Assembly (NCBI RefSeq): GCF_000188055.2
Contig: NZ_AEUZ02000001.1
Coordinates: forward strand, 1,998,001-2,062,000
Source: Streptococcus urinalis 2285-97
GTDB taxonomy: Bacteria; Bacillota; Bacilli; Lactobacillales; Streptococcaceae
DNA length: 64,000 nt
Direction: 5' to 3'
A program made the translations under genes and the position numbers. Under the pieces are notes generated by a model, which was given only the letters and a program-made list of their open reading frames with translations, was not told the origin of the DNA and made no database searches. This document shows, in pieces, positions 8,464 through 16,938 of the stretch (the stretch's first letter is position 1; each line of letters starts with the position of its first letter).

Positions 8464-9657
8464 CTATTTATTTTTTAAACGTTCTACATCTCGTGCGATA
8501 ACAAGTTCTTCATCAGTTGGAATAACCATTACTTTTACACTTGAATCTTCAGTCGAAATAATACCTTCAGCACCAAATACATTTCTCTCTGGATCTAATG
8601 ACATTCCAAACCATGTTAATCCTTCAATTACTGCCTCACGAAATGGTACTGAATTTTCACCAACACCTGCAGTAAAGACAATTGCATCAACGCCATTTAA
8701 TACTGCAACATATTGACCAATGTATTTTTGAACTCGATCGACATACATATCAAATGCAAGTTTCGCTTTCTCATCACCAGCTTCTCTAGCATCAATAATA
8801 TCACGCATATCACTAGAACGTTCAGAAATGCCCAATAGTCCAGATTCTCTATTAAAGATATGACGAATTGCTTCTGCATCACTCAATTCAGGTTCACGAT
8901 CAATCAAGAAAGGGATAATAGCTGGATCAAGATCACCAGATCTTGTTCCCATCATAATACCGCCGAGTGGTGTTAATCCCATAGATGTATCCACAGATTT
9001 TCCACCTTTAACAGCTGTAATAGAGGCACCATTACCGATATGACAAGTTATGATTTTTAAATCTTTTGCAGGTTTATCTAGAAGTTTTGCTGCTTCTTGG
9101 GAAACATATTGATGACTTGTTCCATGTGCTCCGTATTTACGAACTTGGTAATCTTCGTAATATTTATTAGCAATTGGATAACGATAAGCAACTGCTGGCA
9201 TTGTTGTGTGGAAAGCTGTATCAAAAACAGCCACACTTGTAATATCAGGTAAAATCTCTTTAAAAGCTTTAATACCAGCTACGTGTGCAGGATTATGTAA
9301 TGGAGCTAGAGCACTGAGTTCATCAATTTTCTCAATTTCTTTATCACCAATTAGCGTTGACTCTTTAAAGTCTTCTCCTCCAGCCACGACACGATGACCA
9401 ACACCTGTAATTTCATCAAATGATTTTATTATTTCAAAACGTAATAAATCACTCATTAATATTTCAACGGCTTTATGATGATCATCAATATCAAGTGTTT
9501 GAGATTCAGATTTCCCATCAAATTTTACTGTTGAAATAGAATCTTTTAAGCCTATTCTCTCAATTAGACCTTTTGCGATTACTTCTTCTTCTGGCATTTT
9601 ATATAATTGCCATTTTAAACTTGAACTTCCTGCATTAATTGCAATTGTTTTTGACAT
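8464..9657 (-). CDS. ackA: Acetate kinase, first copy
   Basis: A 397-residue acetate kinase with all family motifs ([68 protein letters not shown]). It lies directly downstream of comYH, the position of ackA in related streptococci, so it is the ancestral copy. The minus-strand promoter region has GATATAAT around 9697-9704 and no cre-like site, in contrast to the second copy. Acetate kinase gives the extra ATP of mixed-acid metabolism and sets the acetyl phosphate level. Confidence 0.95.
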   Translation of the reverse strand: MSKTIAINAGSSSLKWQLYKMPEEEVIAKGLIERIGLKDSISTVKFDGKSESQTLDIDDHHKAVEILMSDLLRFEIIKSFDEITGVGHRVVAGGEDFKESTLIGDKEIEKIDELSALAPLHNPAHVAGIKAFKEILPDITSVAVFDTAFHTTMPAVAYRYPIANKYYEDYQVRKYGAHGTSHQYVSQEAAKLLDKPAKDLKIITCHIGNGASITAVKGGKSVDTSMGLTPLGGIMMGTRSGDLDPAIIPFLIDREPELSDAEAIRHIFNRESGLLGISERSSDMRDIIDAREAGDEKAKLAFDMYVDRVQKYIGQYVAVLNGVDAIVFTAGVGENSVPFREAVIEGLTWFGMSLDPERNVFGAEGIISTEDSSVKVMVIPTDEELVIARDVERLKNK

Positions 9658-9721
9658 ATCTAACCTCGCTTATTTATTACACTAAAACACCCTAATTATA
9701 TCAAATTTTCAGTCATTTAGC

Positions 9722-10669
9722 TTAGTCTTGATTCCATTTTCGGAAACTTTCCATAAAATAATTTAAACTTTCAGGATTTGTTATATCTGATAGTGGAAAA
9801 ACAAATGTTTCTTTCAAACTTTTTTGCTGTTTTTGTAAAATATAGATTGACTTTGTCATATAACTATTTCCAAAAAGGTTTTCTGGTAGAGCAATAACTG
9901 CCTGTATAGAGGCATATCCTTTTAACCAGCTTTTTAATAAATCACTTTGTTGACTAGCTAATAAATCAGTAGGCGCAAGCATAATAGCAAAACCATCTTT
10001 TTTCAAATATTTTAGTGATTGTTCCATCAATAAATGGTGAGCATAAGTGTGTTCTTTAGATGATGCTACTTCATATCTCGCAGCTATCTCATCATTTGGA
10101 TAATAACCAATTGGTAAATCAGCGATAATGAAGTCACTTTCTTTTAAAATATGTGGTCTAACAGCGTCACCTTGTATAAATTGTGTACTTGACGACATTA
10201 TCTCAGCAATACTTGCTGATAAGTCAATTAATAAGTCATCTATTTCAATTCCTAAGTAATTCAAATTATTCTGACTATAATTTAGGATTGTTTGTGCCAA
10301 ATTTCCAGTTCCACTGCCAATTTCAATAATGTCTAATGATTCTTTACCTTTAGTTAAACTATCAATGAGAAAAACAAATAAAAAACCAATAGTGTCTGGT
10401 GTAAATTGATGATTTGCTTGCAATTTTTCAGTTTGCCCTGCTTTGATAAAAATAAATTGAAAAACTCTTTGCCATTCTTCTGATGTTAAAGCTAATGTTT
10501 TCAATATATCATTATTTTTATTAATTGTTTTATTATCTGTTTTAGCACCTAAAAAATAGGAATTCTGTTCAATAATTGCATCATATATATGAGTATTAAG
10601 TTGGTTTTGGATCAATTGACTATTTTCCAGTATTATTTCATAAGCTTGTTCTATTTTTTCGAAGTTCAT
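9722..10669 (-). CDS. comYH: ComYH / YtxK family class I SAM methyltransferase
   Basis: A 315-residue methyltransferase-like protein that ends the comY operon in streptococci. The AdoMet motif is IIEIGSGTGNLAQTIL (about residues 117-132), and the region corresponding to NPPY reads IADLPIGYYPN, as is usual in the YtxK family. The open frame starts at 10681, but GGAGG at that point serves as the ribosome binding site and the ATG at 10669 (MNFEKIEQ) is the likely start. The substrate is unknown. It survives intact although all comYB-comGG genes upstream are missing; a TATGAT-type promoter directly upstream may drive it alone. Confidence 0.85.
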   Translation of the reverse strand: MNFEKIEQAYEIILENSQLIQNQLNTHIYDAIIEQNSYFLGAKTDNKTINKNNDILKTLALTSEEWQRVFQFIFIKAGQTEKLQANHQFTPDTIGFLFVFLIDSLTKGKESLDIIEIGSGTGNLAQTILNYSQNNLNYLGIEIDDLLIDLSASIAEIMSSSTQFIQGDAVRPHILKESDFIIADLPIGYYPNDEIAARYEVASSKEHTYAHHLLMEQSLKYLKKDGFAIMLAPTDLLASQQSDLLKSWLKGYASIQAVIALPENLFGNSYMTKSIYILQKQQKSLKETFVFPLSDITNPESLNYFMESFRKWNQD

Positions 10670-10739
10670 CTCATCCTCCAATGCTTATCATATCAAAAAA
10701 AGGTTAACTTTAAAAGAAATGTAAAATCATTTACCTAAT

Positions 10740-11017
10740 CCTTATTACTAAACTTACTTGAGATATTTAAAATAATAAACATTAGTGAATCAATGGAAGA
10801 CAGTTTATTTAAATGCTTAACCTGTCAATACTTTGTTACTACAATTGACCATATTCCAATTTTTGAAAAAAGAATTGAACATTTTCAAAATATAAGAAAA
10901 GCGGCTACAAATATCGCAGAAAAGAACTTCTATGAACACCTTATAAAATTAAATCTAGCATATTTAAATCAAATGTATAATCTAAAATTAGGAACTATAA
11001 AAAATGAATCAAAATAA
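10740..11017 (+). pseudogene. C-terminal remnant of a tyrosine recombinase (Tn554-like)
   Basis: The frame is open from 10740 without a credible start; the first ATG is at 10793. The remnant contains a CLTCQYFVTT-DHIPIFE segment followed by a helical tail. This resembles the cysteine-pair C-terminal tail of large tyrosine recombinases of the Tn554 TnpB type (general pattern C-x-x-C-x-F-x-T-x-x-H-x-P-F). The catalytic R..H-x-x-R..Y region is missing, deleted at the comYH junction. The end overlaps the start of the next recombinase gene by 14 bp, the translational coupling seen in recombinase pairs. Confidence 0.55.
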
Positions 11018-11450
11018 ACCAACTCAGATGGAGAAAGTTTTTCAAGCAATTAATTCTGTTAATCATAATACTTATATAGAAGATATTATGATTACTGATG
11101 AGATACATTTCTCATCTAATAGGTGGGATTTTCGAAATTATAATCTTGATGGGAATATAATTACTGATAAACCTTATCAAAGACTTTATAACTTTTCTGA
11201 TCTACAGTCTAAACAATTCAAATATCTATTAAAAATAATAATACTTAAGGATAAGTTTGTTAAAAATAATACTTTCTCCACTACCTGGTCACATTATTAT
11301 TTAATTAAAAAGTTCCTATTATACCTTGAAGATAAACAAACTATATATAATTTAGAGTTTATCTCTAGTAAAGTATTAAATAATTACCTTGAATTATATA
11401 AAGATAAAAGTATTGATTATAAAATGAGAACGGCACATTTTTTAAACTTT
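11004..11450 (+). pseudogene. Tyrosine recombinase-like gene, N-terminal part, split by transposon
   Basis: The first 149 codons of a recombinase-like protein. It has a helical region with TWSHYYLIKKFLLYLED and later MRTAHFLNF, resembling the SAM-like core-binding domain of tyrosine recombinases. The IS1595-family transposon enters after codon 149; the nominal stop at 11498 lies inside its left terminal repeat. The reading frame resumes at 16575. Family assignment rests on general resemblance and on the coupled recombinase remnant upstream. Confidence 0.5.
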
Positions 11451-11533
11451 GGGAACTATATACCAGTTTACACCAAACACAAGATATGGTATCTATGAGA
11501 AAAAAGGCGACTTCCAAATGGAAATCGTCTTTT
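11451..11533 (+). repeat. Left terminal inverted repeat of IS1595-family transposon
   Basis: 83 bp repeat matching the right repeat with few substitutions and a 7-bp gap. The inner 28 bp form a hairpin (GGCGACTTCC/GGAAATCGTC with a T tract on both strands) that should terminate transcription of the type IIG gene. Confidence 0.85.
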
Positions 11534-11535
11534 CA

Positions 11536-13857
11536 TTATTTAAGTAATTCGTATTCAAACAACTTTTTCTCTAACTCTTCTGAATAATAGTTAGCTAGTC
11601 TAGTTTTTAACTCCTTTAACTTTGTATTTACTTTTTCGTTATTGAATATTTTTTTGCCATTGGTATCTTTATAAGAGGTGTTTATACACAATTCTATTTG
11701 GTAAGTGCCGTAGTTATACTTTAAATTATATTCTTGAGTATTTTTAGCTAATTCAAGTAATTCATCAAATACGCCAAGTAACATTAAATCCGCCCTGTCA
11801 AACTTACCGTATTTTTCTTGTTCTACCAATTCTTTCCTTACTAATGATTTCTCATCAAGGCACATCTCGTTATTGTAAAATCGTCCATCTGTGCCTTCAA
11901 AACTTAGGCAGTGGTTTTTATGTGAAATACAAGTCCAGAGGGTAGATTTCCTTAGAAAATCAGTATCTCGCTTATACAAATCCCCTTTATCAGACGTTGT
12001 GTAATAAATATCTCTTTCATAGCAGTTTCTTTGTGGATACTGCTTGGCAACAAATAAAGCTGTCTGCTCTGCGTAATTAGTTGTTCTAACTTGACTACCT
12101 CGTCCATGATATATTGCGATTCTAGTCATCCGTATGTCCTGCGGAGTAATACCAAAACCACTGGCTTCTATAACTGCCAAAATATTGTCATTATAAACAG
12201 GTTTTCCATAGCTTTTCAATGGAACTTCCTTGCCATCGTAGCCAGTAGCAATTTTAGATAATACATCTGATTTAGTCTTTTTAGAATAGTATTCTCCTAG
12301 CGTTTTGTATACTTTTCTTATAGTGACATGCTCCACATCTTTAAGAATAGCATCCTCTGGTACATCAATGACCGCAACGCCTTTTCCAGTTCCCCACTTC
12401 TTTTTATTTTTCCAAATTTCTTTGGCTGGGACAGTTAAACTTTCTGTTTTTGTATCAGCTTCATTTTTCCATTGTGCTACCAAAACGGAACTTTCTTGTG
12501 CTTTAAAATTCCCTCTATTGGCTAAAAAACCATTAACAAAAGTTTTTTGCATCAATCCTACCGACTTCCAATATTTTACTGGTGCAAATAAGATGTAATA
12601 ATCATGTTCATTTCTCATAAAATATTTCTCAAACGACCAAACAAATTGATTGAGTAAATCTTTTGCATGACTACTATCTCCAGTAAATTCAGCAGACATT
12701 AGTTTACGAATATGGCTAAACTTGTCTTTGGATTTAACATTTCCTTCTTGAGCACGAGCTAACTCATTGGAATATGGCGGATTTTCAAATCCAATTATTG
12801 CTATATCTTTGTCGTCAATAATTTCTTGTAATGTTTCATGTTTTCCAACCGTCTCCATAGGGACGGACAAAAACTCTTCTGCAAGGGCATCACCACCATT
12901 TACTAAATTACCTTTATTGGATTGTACGACTGTCAAAGGTGGAATGATAGCTCTGACTTTCCCGATATATTTGTTATACAGAACGAGCCATTCTTTGATT
13001 TCGTAAGTATTCAAGATGACATGACTTAATTCCTCGTCAGTTAGATAATACTCCAAAGCACCTGTACCTGCACATCTATCCAAAATGACGTAATCCATAT
13101 CTTTAGGAAGATTATTGATAGCTTGACGGACAAGTTTTGTAGCCTCTTTTACATAAGGCAATGGTGTGTAAAATGCCCCTAAGTCTTTTCTGTTTGCAGG
13201 GTCATTTAAGGCATCCATCACGGTATCGAAATCAGATTCGTTCCCATCCCAAGGTAAAATGTAGTCTCCAATTATAGAATTACTAGGATTCCTAAGCATT
13301 TCAAACATTTGAGATTTTGTTGTCGTCTTATCGTAATGATAAATATAATTTGCCCAACCTAAAATATTTGGAAAGTTGATGTCAAATTTTTGATACTCAT
13401 CAATTTGAAACATTTTACGTAATTCACTATTTTTGGGGCTACTAGGCTGAAAGACAACAAAGTCAAATTCTTTTTCAGGTTTAGTGGCGTTTTTCAAAGT
13501 CAACTGCTTGACGTTTTTAGAAGCACTATTTGTATAATTTTTTAGAATTTCTGAACGATACTGTGTTGCATCATAAACATAAGCGTGGTCTTTGCTAATA
13601 TCAACCAAGACAATTTTGCTTGGTATAGGAATGCCACCCTTGTTTCTTAATTTAGAAAGATAATGAATAGCTTGCACAAGTACAATGTTAAGGTCAGCAA
13701 TGTTGTTCTTAAACTCGAATAATGCTCCATTGACGATACCATCTGTATTCTCAATTAAAACCTCCTTTTCATCAAAGCCGAAAGTTCTCCAAAAAAACAA
13801 ATTATCAGCTCTTTCATTACCAGATTGCCAACTTCTATCAATAGCAAGAGGTGTCAT
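11536..13857 (-). CDS. Type IIG-like restriction-modification enzyme (N6-adenine methyltransferase with nuclease-like N-terminus)
   Basis: A 773-residue cytosolic protein. An N-terminal segment with TDGIVNGALFEFKNN (about residues 36-50) has the spacing of a PD-(D/E)xK nuclease core. The middle is an N6-adenine methyltransferase with GAFYTP (about 225), motif I DRCAGTGALE (about 262-271) and catalytic motif ENPPYS (about 356-361). The long C-terminal part is probably the target recognition domain. This layout is that of Eco57I-type single-chain restriction-modification enzymes. The ATG at 13857 follows GGAGGTGG; an in-frame ATG 27 bp upstream lacks a good site. It is transposon cargo, transcribed toward the left repeat and preceded by a 30-codon ORF. 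It could instead be a methylase with a degenerate nuclease. Confidence 0.8.
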   Translation of the reverse strand: MTPLAIDRSWQSGNERADNLFFWRTFGFDEKEVLIENTDGIVNGALFEFKNNIADLNIVLVQAIHYLSKLRNKGGIPIPSKIVLVDISKDHAYVYDATQYRSEILKNYTNSASKNVKQLTLKNATKPEKEFDFVVFQPSSPKNSELRKMFQIDEYQKFDINFPNILGWANYIYHYDKTTTKSQMFEMLRNPSNSIIGDYILPWDGNESDFDTVMDALNDPANRKDLGAFYTPLPYVKEATKLVRQAINNLPKDMDYVILDRCAGTGALEYYLTDEELSHVILNTYEIKEWLVLYNKYIGKVRAIIPPLTVVQSNKGNLVNGGDALAEEFLSVPMETVGKHETLQEIIDDKDIAIIGFENPPYSNELARAQEGNVKSKDKFSHIRKLMSAEFTGDSSHAKDLLNQFVWSFEKYFMRNEHDYYILFAPVKYWKSVGLMQKTFVNGFLANRGNFKAQESSVLVAQWKNEADTKTESLTVPAKEIWKNKKKWGTGKGVAVIDVPEDAILKDVEHVTIRKVYKTLGEYYSKKTKSDVLSKIATGYDGKEVPLKSYGKPVYNDNILAVIEASGFGITPQDIRMTRIAIYHGRGSQVRTTNYAEQTALFVAKQYPQRNCYERDIYYTTSDKGDLYKRDTDFLRKSTLWTCISHKNHCLSFEGTDGRFYNNEMCLDEKSLVRKELVEQEKYGKFDRADLMLLGVFDELLELAKNTQEYNLKYNYGTYQIELCINTSYKDTNGKKIFNNEKVNTKLKELKTRLANYYSEELEKKLFEYELLK

Positions 13858-13887
13858 TTTCCACCTCCAACTATTGCTATCCACTTT

Positions 13888-13980
13888 TCAAAAACGTGAA
13901 AAAGCCTGTTTTAGTGCTTGACAAAAAACACGTCCGATTACATAATCAGCGTGAGCTGTGATTGCGCTCATACCAATCAT
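13888..13980 (-). CDS. 30-residue ORF ahead of the type IIG gene
   Basis: A short ORF starting MIGMSAITAHADY with an AAAGGAA site just upstream and a TATAAT element at 14004-14009. It ends 30 bp before the type IIG start. It is too short to assign a family. It may be a leader peptide coupling translation to the downstream enzyme or a small regulator (restriction genes often have control elements here). Its reality rests only on position and ribosome binding site. Confidence 0.4.
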   Translation of the reverse strand: MIGMSAITAHADYVIGRVFCQALKQAFSRF

Positions 13981-14051
13981 TTCCTTTACTTCTTGACACT
14001 CCTATTATACCAAAATTTTTAGATTTTGAATAGTAGTAAATTACACTTTTT

Positions 14052-14080
14052 TTGACTTTGTTTCATTGTTGTGCTATAAT
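14052..14080 (+). promoter_or_regulatory. Promoter of transposase-cargo operon
   Basis: TTGACT (14052-14057) and TATAAT (14075-14080) are separated by 17 bp, 28 bp before the transposase ATG. A divergent TATAAT for the type IIG gene lies at 14004-14009, so the two cargo arms share this 220 bp region. Confidence 0.8.
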
Positions 14081-14107
14081 TGAATTATCAACGGAGGAGT
14101 TTAGTCT

Positions 14108-15025
14108 ATGAAATTTGAGTTTAAGTCATTATTTGATTTACAATCAGCTTTTCCTACAGAGCAAGCATGTATAGAGCATCTAGAGGAATTACGTTGGGGC
14201 GATGTTGTTGTCAGCCCTTTTGATGCTACATCAAAAGTTTATAAATGTAAAGGCAATAAATATCGTTGTGTGAACACGAAAAAATACTTCAATGTCAAAA
14301 CGGATACGCTTTTTGAAAATACTAAAACTCCTTTACGAAAATGGTTTATGGCAATTTGGATGGTCACTTCCCACAAAAAGGGTATCTCATCTGTCCAACT
14401 GGCAAAAGACATTGATGTGACCCAGAAAACAGCTTGGTTTATGTTGGAACGTATTCGCAAGTGTTTTGGTTCTGAAAACAATAATGACCTAGATGATGTT
14501 GTTGAAGTGGACGAGACTTATATTGGTGGTAAAAATAAGAATCGTCATCATTCTAAAAAGGTCAAGAATGCTCAAGGTCGTTCGTTGAAAGATAAATCTG
14601 CGGTCGTAGGAATGCTACAACGTCAAGGTAAAGTAAATGCCCATCATGTCTCAGATAACAAAACGCAAACCTTGACAGATGAGATTATCAAATACGTCAA
14701 ACGTACAGCTCAACTTTACACTGATGAATGGTTGGGCTATAATAAAGTTGCGGATATGTACGCACATGCCTATGTGAATCATGGAGCAAGGGAGTATGTT
14801 AATGGAGATGCTTATACAAATACTATCGAAGGCTTTTGGGCTGGATTGAAGCGTGGTGTTCTCGGTATCTATCACTCATGGTCTAAAAAACACCTTCAAG
14901 ATTATGTTGATGAATTTGTTTTTCGTTACAATACTCGTGATTACTCTGACAGCCAACGATTTAATTTGTTATTGTTAAACGCTGGTGTACGCACAACTTA
15001 CAAGGAGTTAACCAATGGTTACTGA
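14108..15025 (+). CDS. IS1595 family transposase
   Basis: A 305-residue DDE transposase. The N-terminal part (about 35-75) contains paired cysteines (YKCKGNKYRCVN) like the zinc ribbon of the family. The catalytic core has VDETYIGGKNK (first Asp about 136), LYTDEWLGY (second Asp about 203) and NTIEGFWAGLKRG (Glu/Asn region about 238-250). VDETYIGG is the hallmark of IS1595-type enzymes. A CGGAGGAG site precedes the ATG. The last 11 bp overlap the start of the next ORF, coupling transposase and cargo translation, which is unusual for a cargo gene. Confidence 0.92.
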   Translation: MKFEFKSLFDLQSAFPTEQACIEHLEELRWGDVVVSPFDATSKVYKCKGNKYRCVNTKKYFNVKTDTLFENTKTPLRKWFMAIWMVTSHKKGISSVQLAKDIDVTQKTAWFMLERIRKCFGSENNNDLDDVVEVDETYIGGKNKNRHHSKKVKNAQGRSLKDKSAVVGMLQRQGKVNAHHVSDNKTQTLTDEIIKYVKRTAQLYTDEWLGYNKVADMYAHAYVNHGAREYVNGDAYTNTIEGFWAGLKRGVLGIYHSWSKKHLQDYVDEFVFRYNTRDYSDSQRFNLLLLNAGVRTTYKELTNGY

Positions 15026-15446
15026 TACAAAAGAACTACACTTTGAACTAGAGCGGTCTATTGCTCGGCGAGTAGATAGCAAACTCATCCCTTTCCAAGT
15101 TAGTATTTCAGATGGTTTTTATAGTAAATACACCAAATTATGGAAAGCTATTTTCTCTACAGATTTTGTAACAGAACATCGTTCTTTTTATGCCTATGTA
15201 ACAAAAGATTGCGTGTACGATAATTTAGAACAAATTGACCGTAAAAGTATTGCCAAGCGAATAGCTGAATTAGAGGCATTAGCAGATGTATCGGAAACAA
15301 AAGAAGACTTTTGTCAATTCTTTGAGAAAAAGTACAATCGGAAGCTACCAGACTATAGCATCTATATCTACAAAGAACAAAAAGAATTATCTGATTTTGA
15401 TAACAAATTGTTAGTTGCTTTGAAATTTAATGATAAGAGAGCGTAA
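15015..15446 (+). CDS. Hypothetical cargo protein 1 (143 aa)
   Basis: No family recognised. The protein is mixed alpha/beta in appearance and charged, with FELERSIARRVDSKL near the start, a KLWKAIFSTDF segment and no membrane segment. Its start lies inside the transposase end (11 bp overlap) and it ends 3 bp before the next ORF. Position between transposase and a nucleotidyltransferase suggests a member of a four-protein module. Confidence 0.75.
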   Translation: MVTDTKELHFELERSIARRVDSKLIPFQVSISDGFYSKYTKLWKAIFSTDFVTEHRSFYAYVTKDCVYDNLEQIDRKSIAKRIAELEALADVSETKEDFCQFFEKKYNRKLPDYSIYIYKEQKELSDFDNKLLVALKFNDKRA

Positions 15447-15449
15447 ATC

Positions 15450-15674
15450 ATGGGCAATACGATTGAATTTGAAACAGTCTTAGATGGTACTCCTATCTAT
15501 GTTCGGTCTGTTAACGATGATGTGATAGAGCAAAGATACAATCAAGAAACAGCTAAAAGCATTCAGCATACGGATAGAATGCTTACAGAAGGAACACTTT
15601 ATCCTATATCAGAAGACATCAATAGTTATTGGGAGAAGTTGATGGAGGAAATTCGCAATGACAACTTGGTATGA
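15450..15674 (+). CDS. Hypothetical cargo protein 2 (74 aa)
   Basis: A small acidic protein beginning MGNTIEFETVLDGTPIYVRS. The region NQETAKSIQHTDRMLTEGTLYPI and the acidic C-terminus resemble small antitoxin-like or regulatory proteins in general character only. It starts 3 bp after the previous gene and overlaps the next by 17 bp, so the genes are translationally coupled. No function assigned. Confidence 0.7.
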   Translation: MGNTIEFETVLDGTPIYVRSVNDDVIEQRYNQETAKSIQHTDRMLTEGTLYPISEDINSYWEKLMEEIRNDNLV

Positions 15675-15945
15675 TTATATGGTTCGTGCCAGCGAACATG
15701 CTAAAAAAGATGGCGATTTATGGTTTCGCTATCTCTACAAGGTTATTCAAGATGGCGAAACCAAACTAACAGCTGATGATGTTGAGCAATTACTAAAGAA
15801 TCCAAATGTAACGCTATTCCAAAAAATAACTTTGCAAGATGCTTTAACCGAAGGCACACATACACGAGAGCATGTCTTACAAGCTAATCGTAAGACACAG
15901 CCTAAAGATATTTTAAAGCTATTTAGAGAAGGGAATTATGGATAA
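15658..15945 (+). CDS. Hypothetical cargo protein 3 (95 aa)
   Basis: A small helical protein (MTTWYDYMVRASEHAKKDGDLW ... LLKNPNVTLFQKITLQDAL). No recognised domain. It overlaps both neighbours (17 bp with the previous ORF, 8 bp with the nucleotidyltransferase), a spacing often seen for subunits of one complex or a toxin-antitoxin pair. Confidence 0.7.
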   Translation: MTTWYDYMVRASEHAKKDGDLWFRYLYKVIQDGETKLTADDVEQLLKNPNVTLFQKITLQDALTEGTHTREHVLQANRKTQPKDILKLFREGNYG

Positions 15946-16480
15946 GAAAGTCTTGTTTGAAGCTCTCAATACTGAACTAGCCAAAGAAAATATTACACTT
16001 GAGATTATCTGTGTAGGTGGATTTGTTCTTGAGTATTATGATTTACGAGGAACACAAGATATAGATGCCTTTTATCAAGAAGATGCTAAAATCAGAAGTA
16101 TTATCAAAAAAGTTGGCGATGATTTTGGAGTAAATGAACCTGACGAACTGTGGCTAAATAATAACGTTGCAAATCTGAATAAAATACCGCCACGTTCTAT
16201 CTGTACAAAAGCATTTAGTTACTCAAATTTGACTGTTCTTGTACCGCCCTTATCCTATATTCTTGGGATGAAATTAGATAGTGGGCGAGATAGGGATAGA
16301 CAAGATGCAGGCGATATTATTAAGTTGGCTAAAATTCGCTCTATAAAAGAGGTTATCAATAAACTCAAAGAATATGGTTTTCAGCCTGACCTTTCTCTGA
16401 TTTTAGAAGTCTTTGAGATAGCTTATGGTGTGGAATGGTTGGCAGAGTATATGTTTGAACATCCTGATGAATTGAGATAA
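15938..16480 (+). CDS. Nucleotidyltransferase-fold protein (DUF6036/AbiEii-like)
   Basis: A 180-residue protein with the minimal nucleotidyltransferase pattern: CVGGFVLEYYDLRGTQDIDAFY (about 25-46), where the GG motif is followed by the D-x-D carboxylates, and a helical C-terminal half (KLAKIRSIKEVINKLKEYGF). Such proteins are found in AbiE-type and MNT-like toxin-antitoxin or abortive infection systems. It is the last gene of the transposase operon and ends 4 bp before the right terminal repeat. The start overlaps the previous ORF. A defence or addiction role is inference. Confidence 0.78.
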   Translation: MDKKVLFEALNTELAKENITLEIICVGGFVLEYYDLRGTQDIDAFYQEDAKIRSIIKKVGDDFGVNEPDELWLNNNVANLNKIPPRSICTKAFSYSNLTVLVPPLSYILGMKLDSGRDRDRQDAGDIIKLAKIRSIKEVINKLKEYGFQPDLSLILEVFEIAYGVEWLAEYMFEHPDELR

Positions 16481-16483
16481 AAC

Positions 16484-16573
16484 AAAAGACGATTTCCATT
16501 CGGAAGTCGCCTTTTTTATTTTTTCTAACAGATACTACATCTTGTGGTTCGTGTAAACTGATATATAGTTCCC
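16484..16573 (-). repeat. Right terminal inverted repeat of IS1595-family transposon
   Basis: 90 bp copy of the left repeat on the opposite strand. The inner hairpin (GACGATTTCC/GGAAGTCGCC plus T tract) acts as terminator for the transposase-NTase operon. Confidence 0.85.
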
Positions 16574-16574
16574 A

Positions 16575-16709
16575 AATTTTTTATTATATGTGGAGTCAAG
16601 AGATGAAGGATTTTATTACATTAAATACAATTACAAGGTTAGTAGTCTCTCAAAATTTGAGAGTTTCAATTTAGATTTTATTATTTATAAAAGTAATAAG
16701 ATATTTTAA
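16575..16709 (+). pseudogene. Continuation of the split recombinase-like gene
   Basis: The reading frame interrupted at 11450 resumes with NFLLYVESRDEGFYY and runs 44 codons to a stop. Joining across a 7-bp duplication keeps an uninterrupted protein (HFLNF then LLYVESR). The catalytic half is not visible downstream: 16710-16938 is A+T-rich with stops in all frames and shows nothing else. Confidence 0.45.
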
Positions 16710-16938
16710 GACTATTGGAATTATACTATATTAATTTTCTTTATCCAGATAATTATGATATATTTATATAATAATATTGAAAGCTTTACTAGTGAACTAG
16801 ATAATATCTTGAAGACTAATGGAGTGTAGAAATTTTATATAAATTTTTGTACAAAATAACTTTGCAACTGAAAGAGACCTAAACTCACATATATTAACGA
16901 ATTACAGGTTTGTACAATATTGCAATTTTTCATAATAC

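Larger units (their letters stand above)
11451..16573. mobile_element. IS1595-family transposon with restriction-modification and NTase cargo
   Basis: A 5.1 kb element bounded by imperfect inverted repeats of 83-90 bp (11451-11533 and 16484-16573), both starting GGGAACTATATA. It contains a DDE transposase of the IS1595 family, a divergent type IIG-like enzyme, and three small ORFs plus a nucleotidyltransferase fused as an operon to the transposase. The flanks AAACTTT (11444-11450) and AAATTTT (16574-16580) look like a slightly decayed target duplication. Cargo genes end 3-4 bp inside each repeat, so nothing is wasted. Confidence 0.85.
10682..16938. mobile_element. Accessory block replacing comYA 3' end through comGG
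   Basis: Between the comYA stub and comYH, where comYB-comGG should lie, are 6.3 kb of foreign DNA: tyrosine recombinase remnants, an IS1595-family transposon nested inside one of them, and A+T-rich decayed sequence. The block joins comYA inside its Walker A codons. The missing 3' part of comYA and the absent comYB-comGG imply an insertion followed by a deletion. Confidence 0.75.

Noticed and set aside
16710..16938. Remaining comY or recombinase coding sequence between the transposon and the comYA stub
   Set aside because: Stops occur in all frames and no motif of ComYB-GG or a recombinase catalytic domain can be read.
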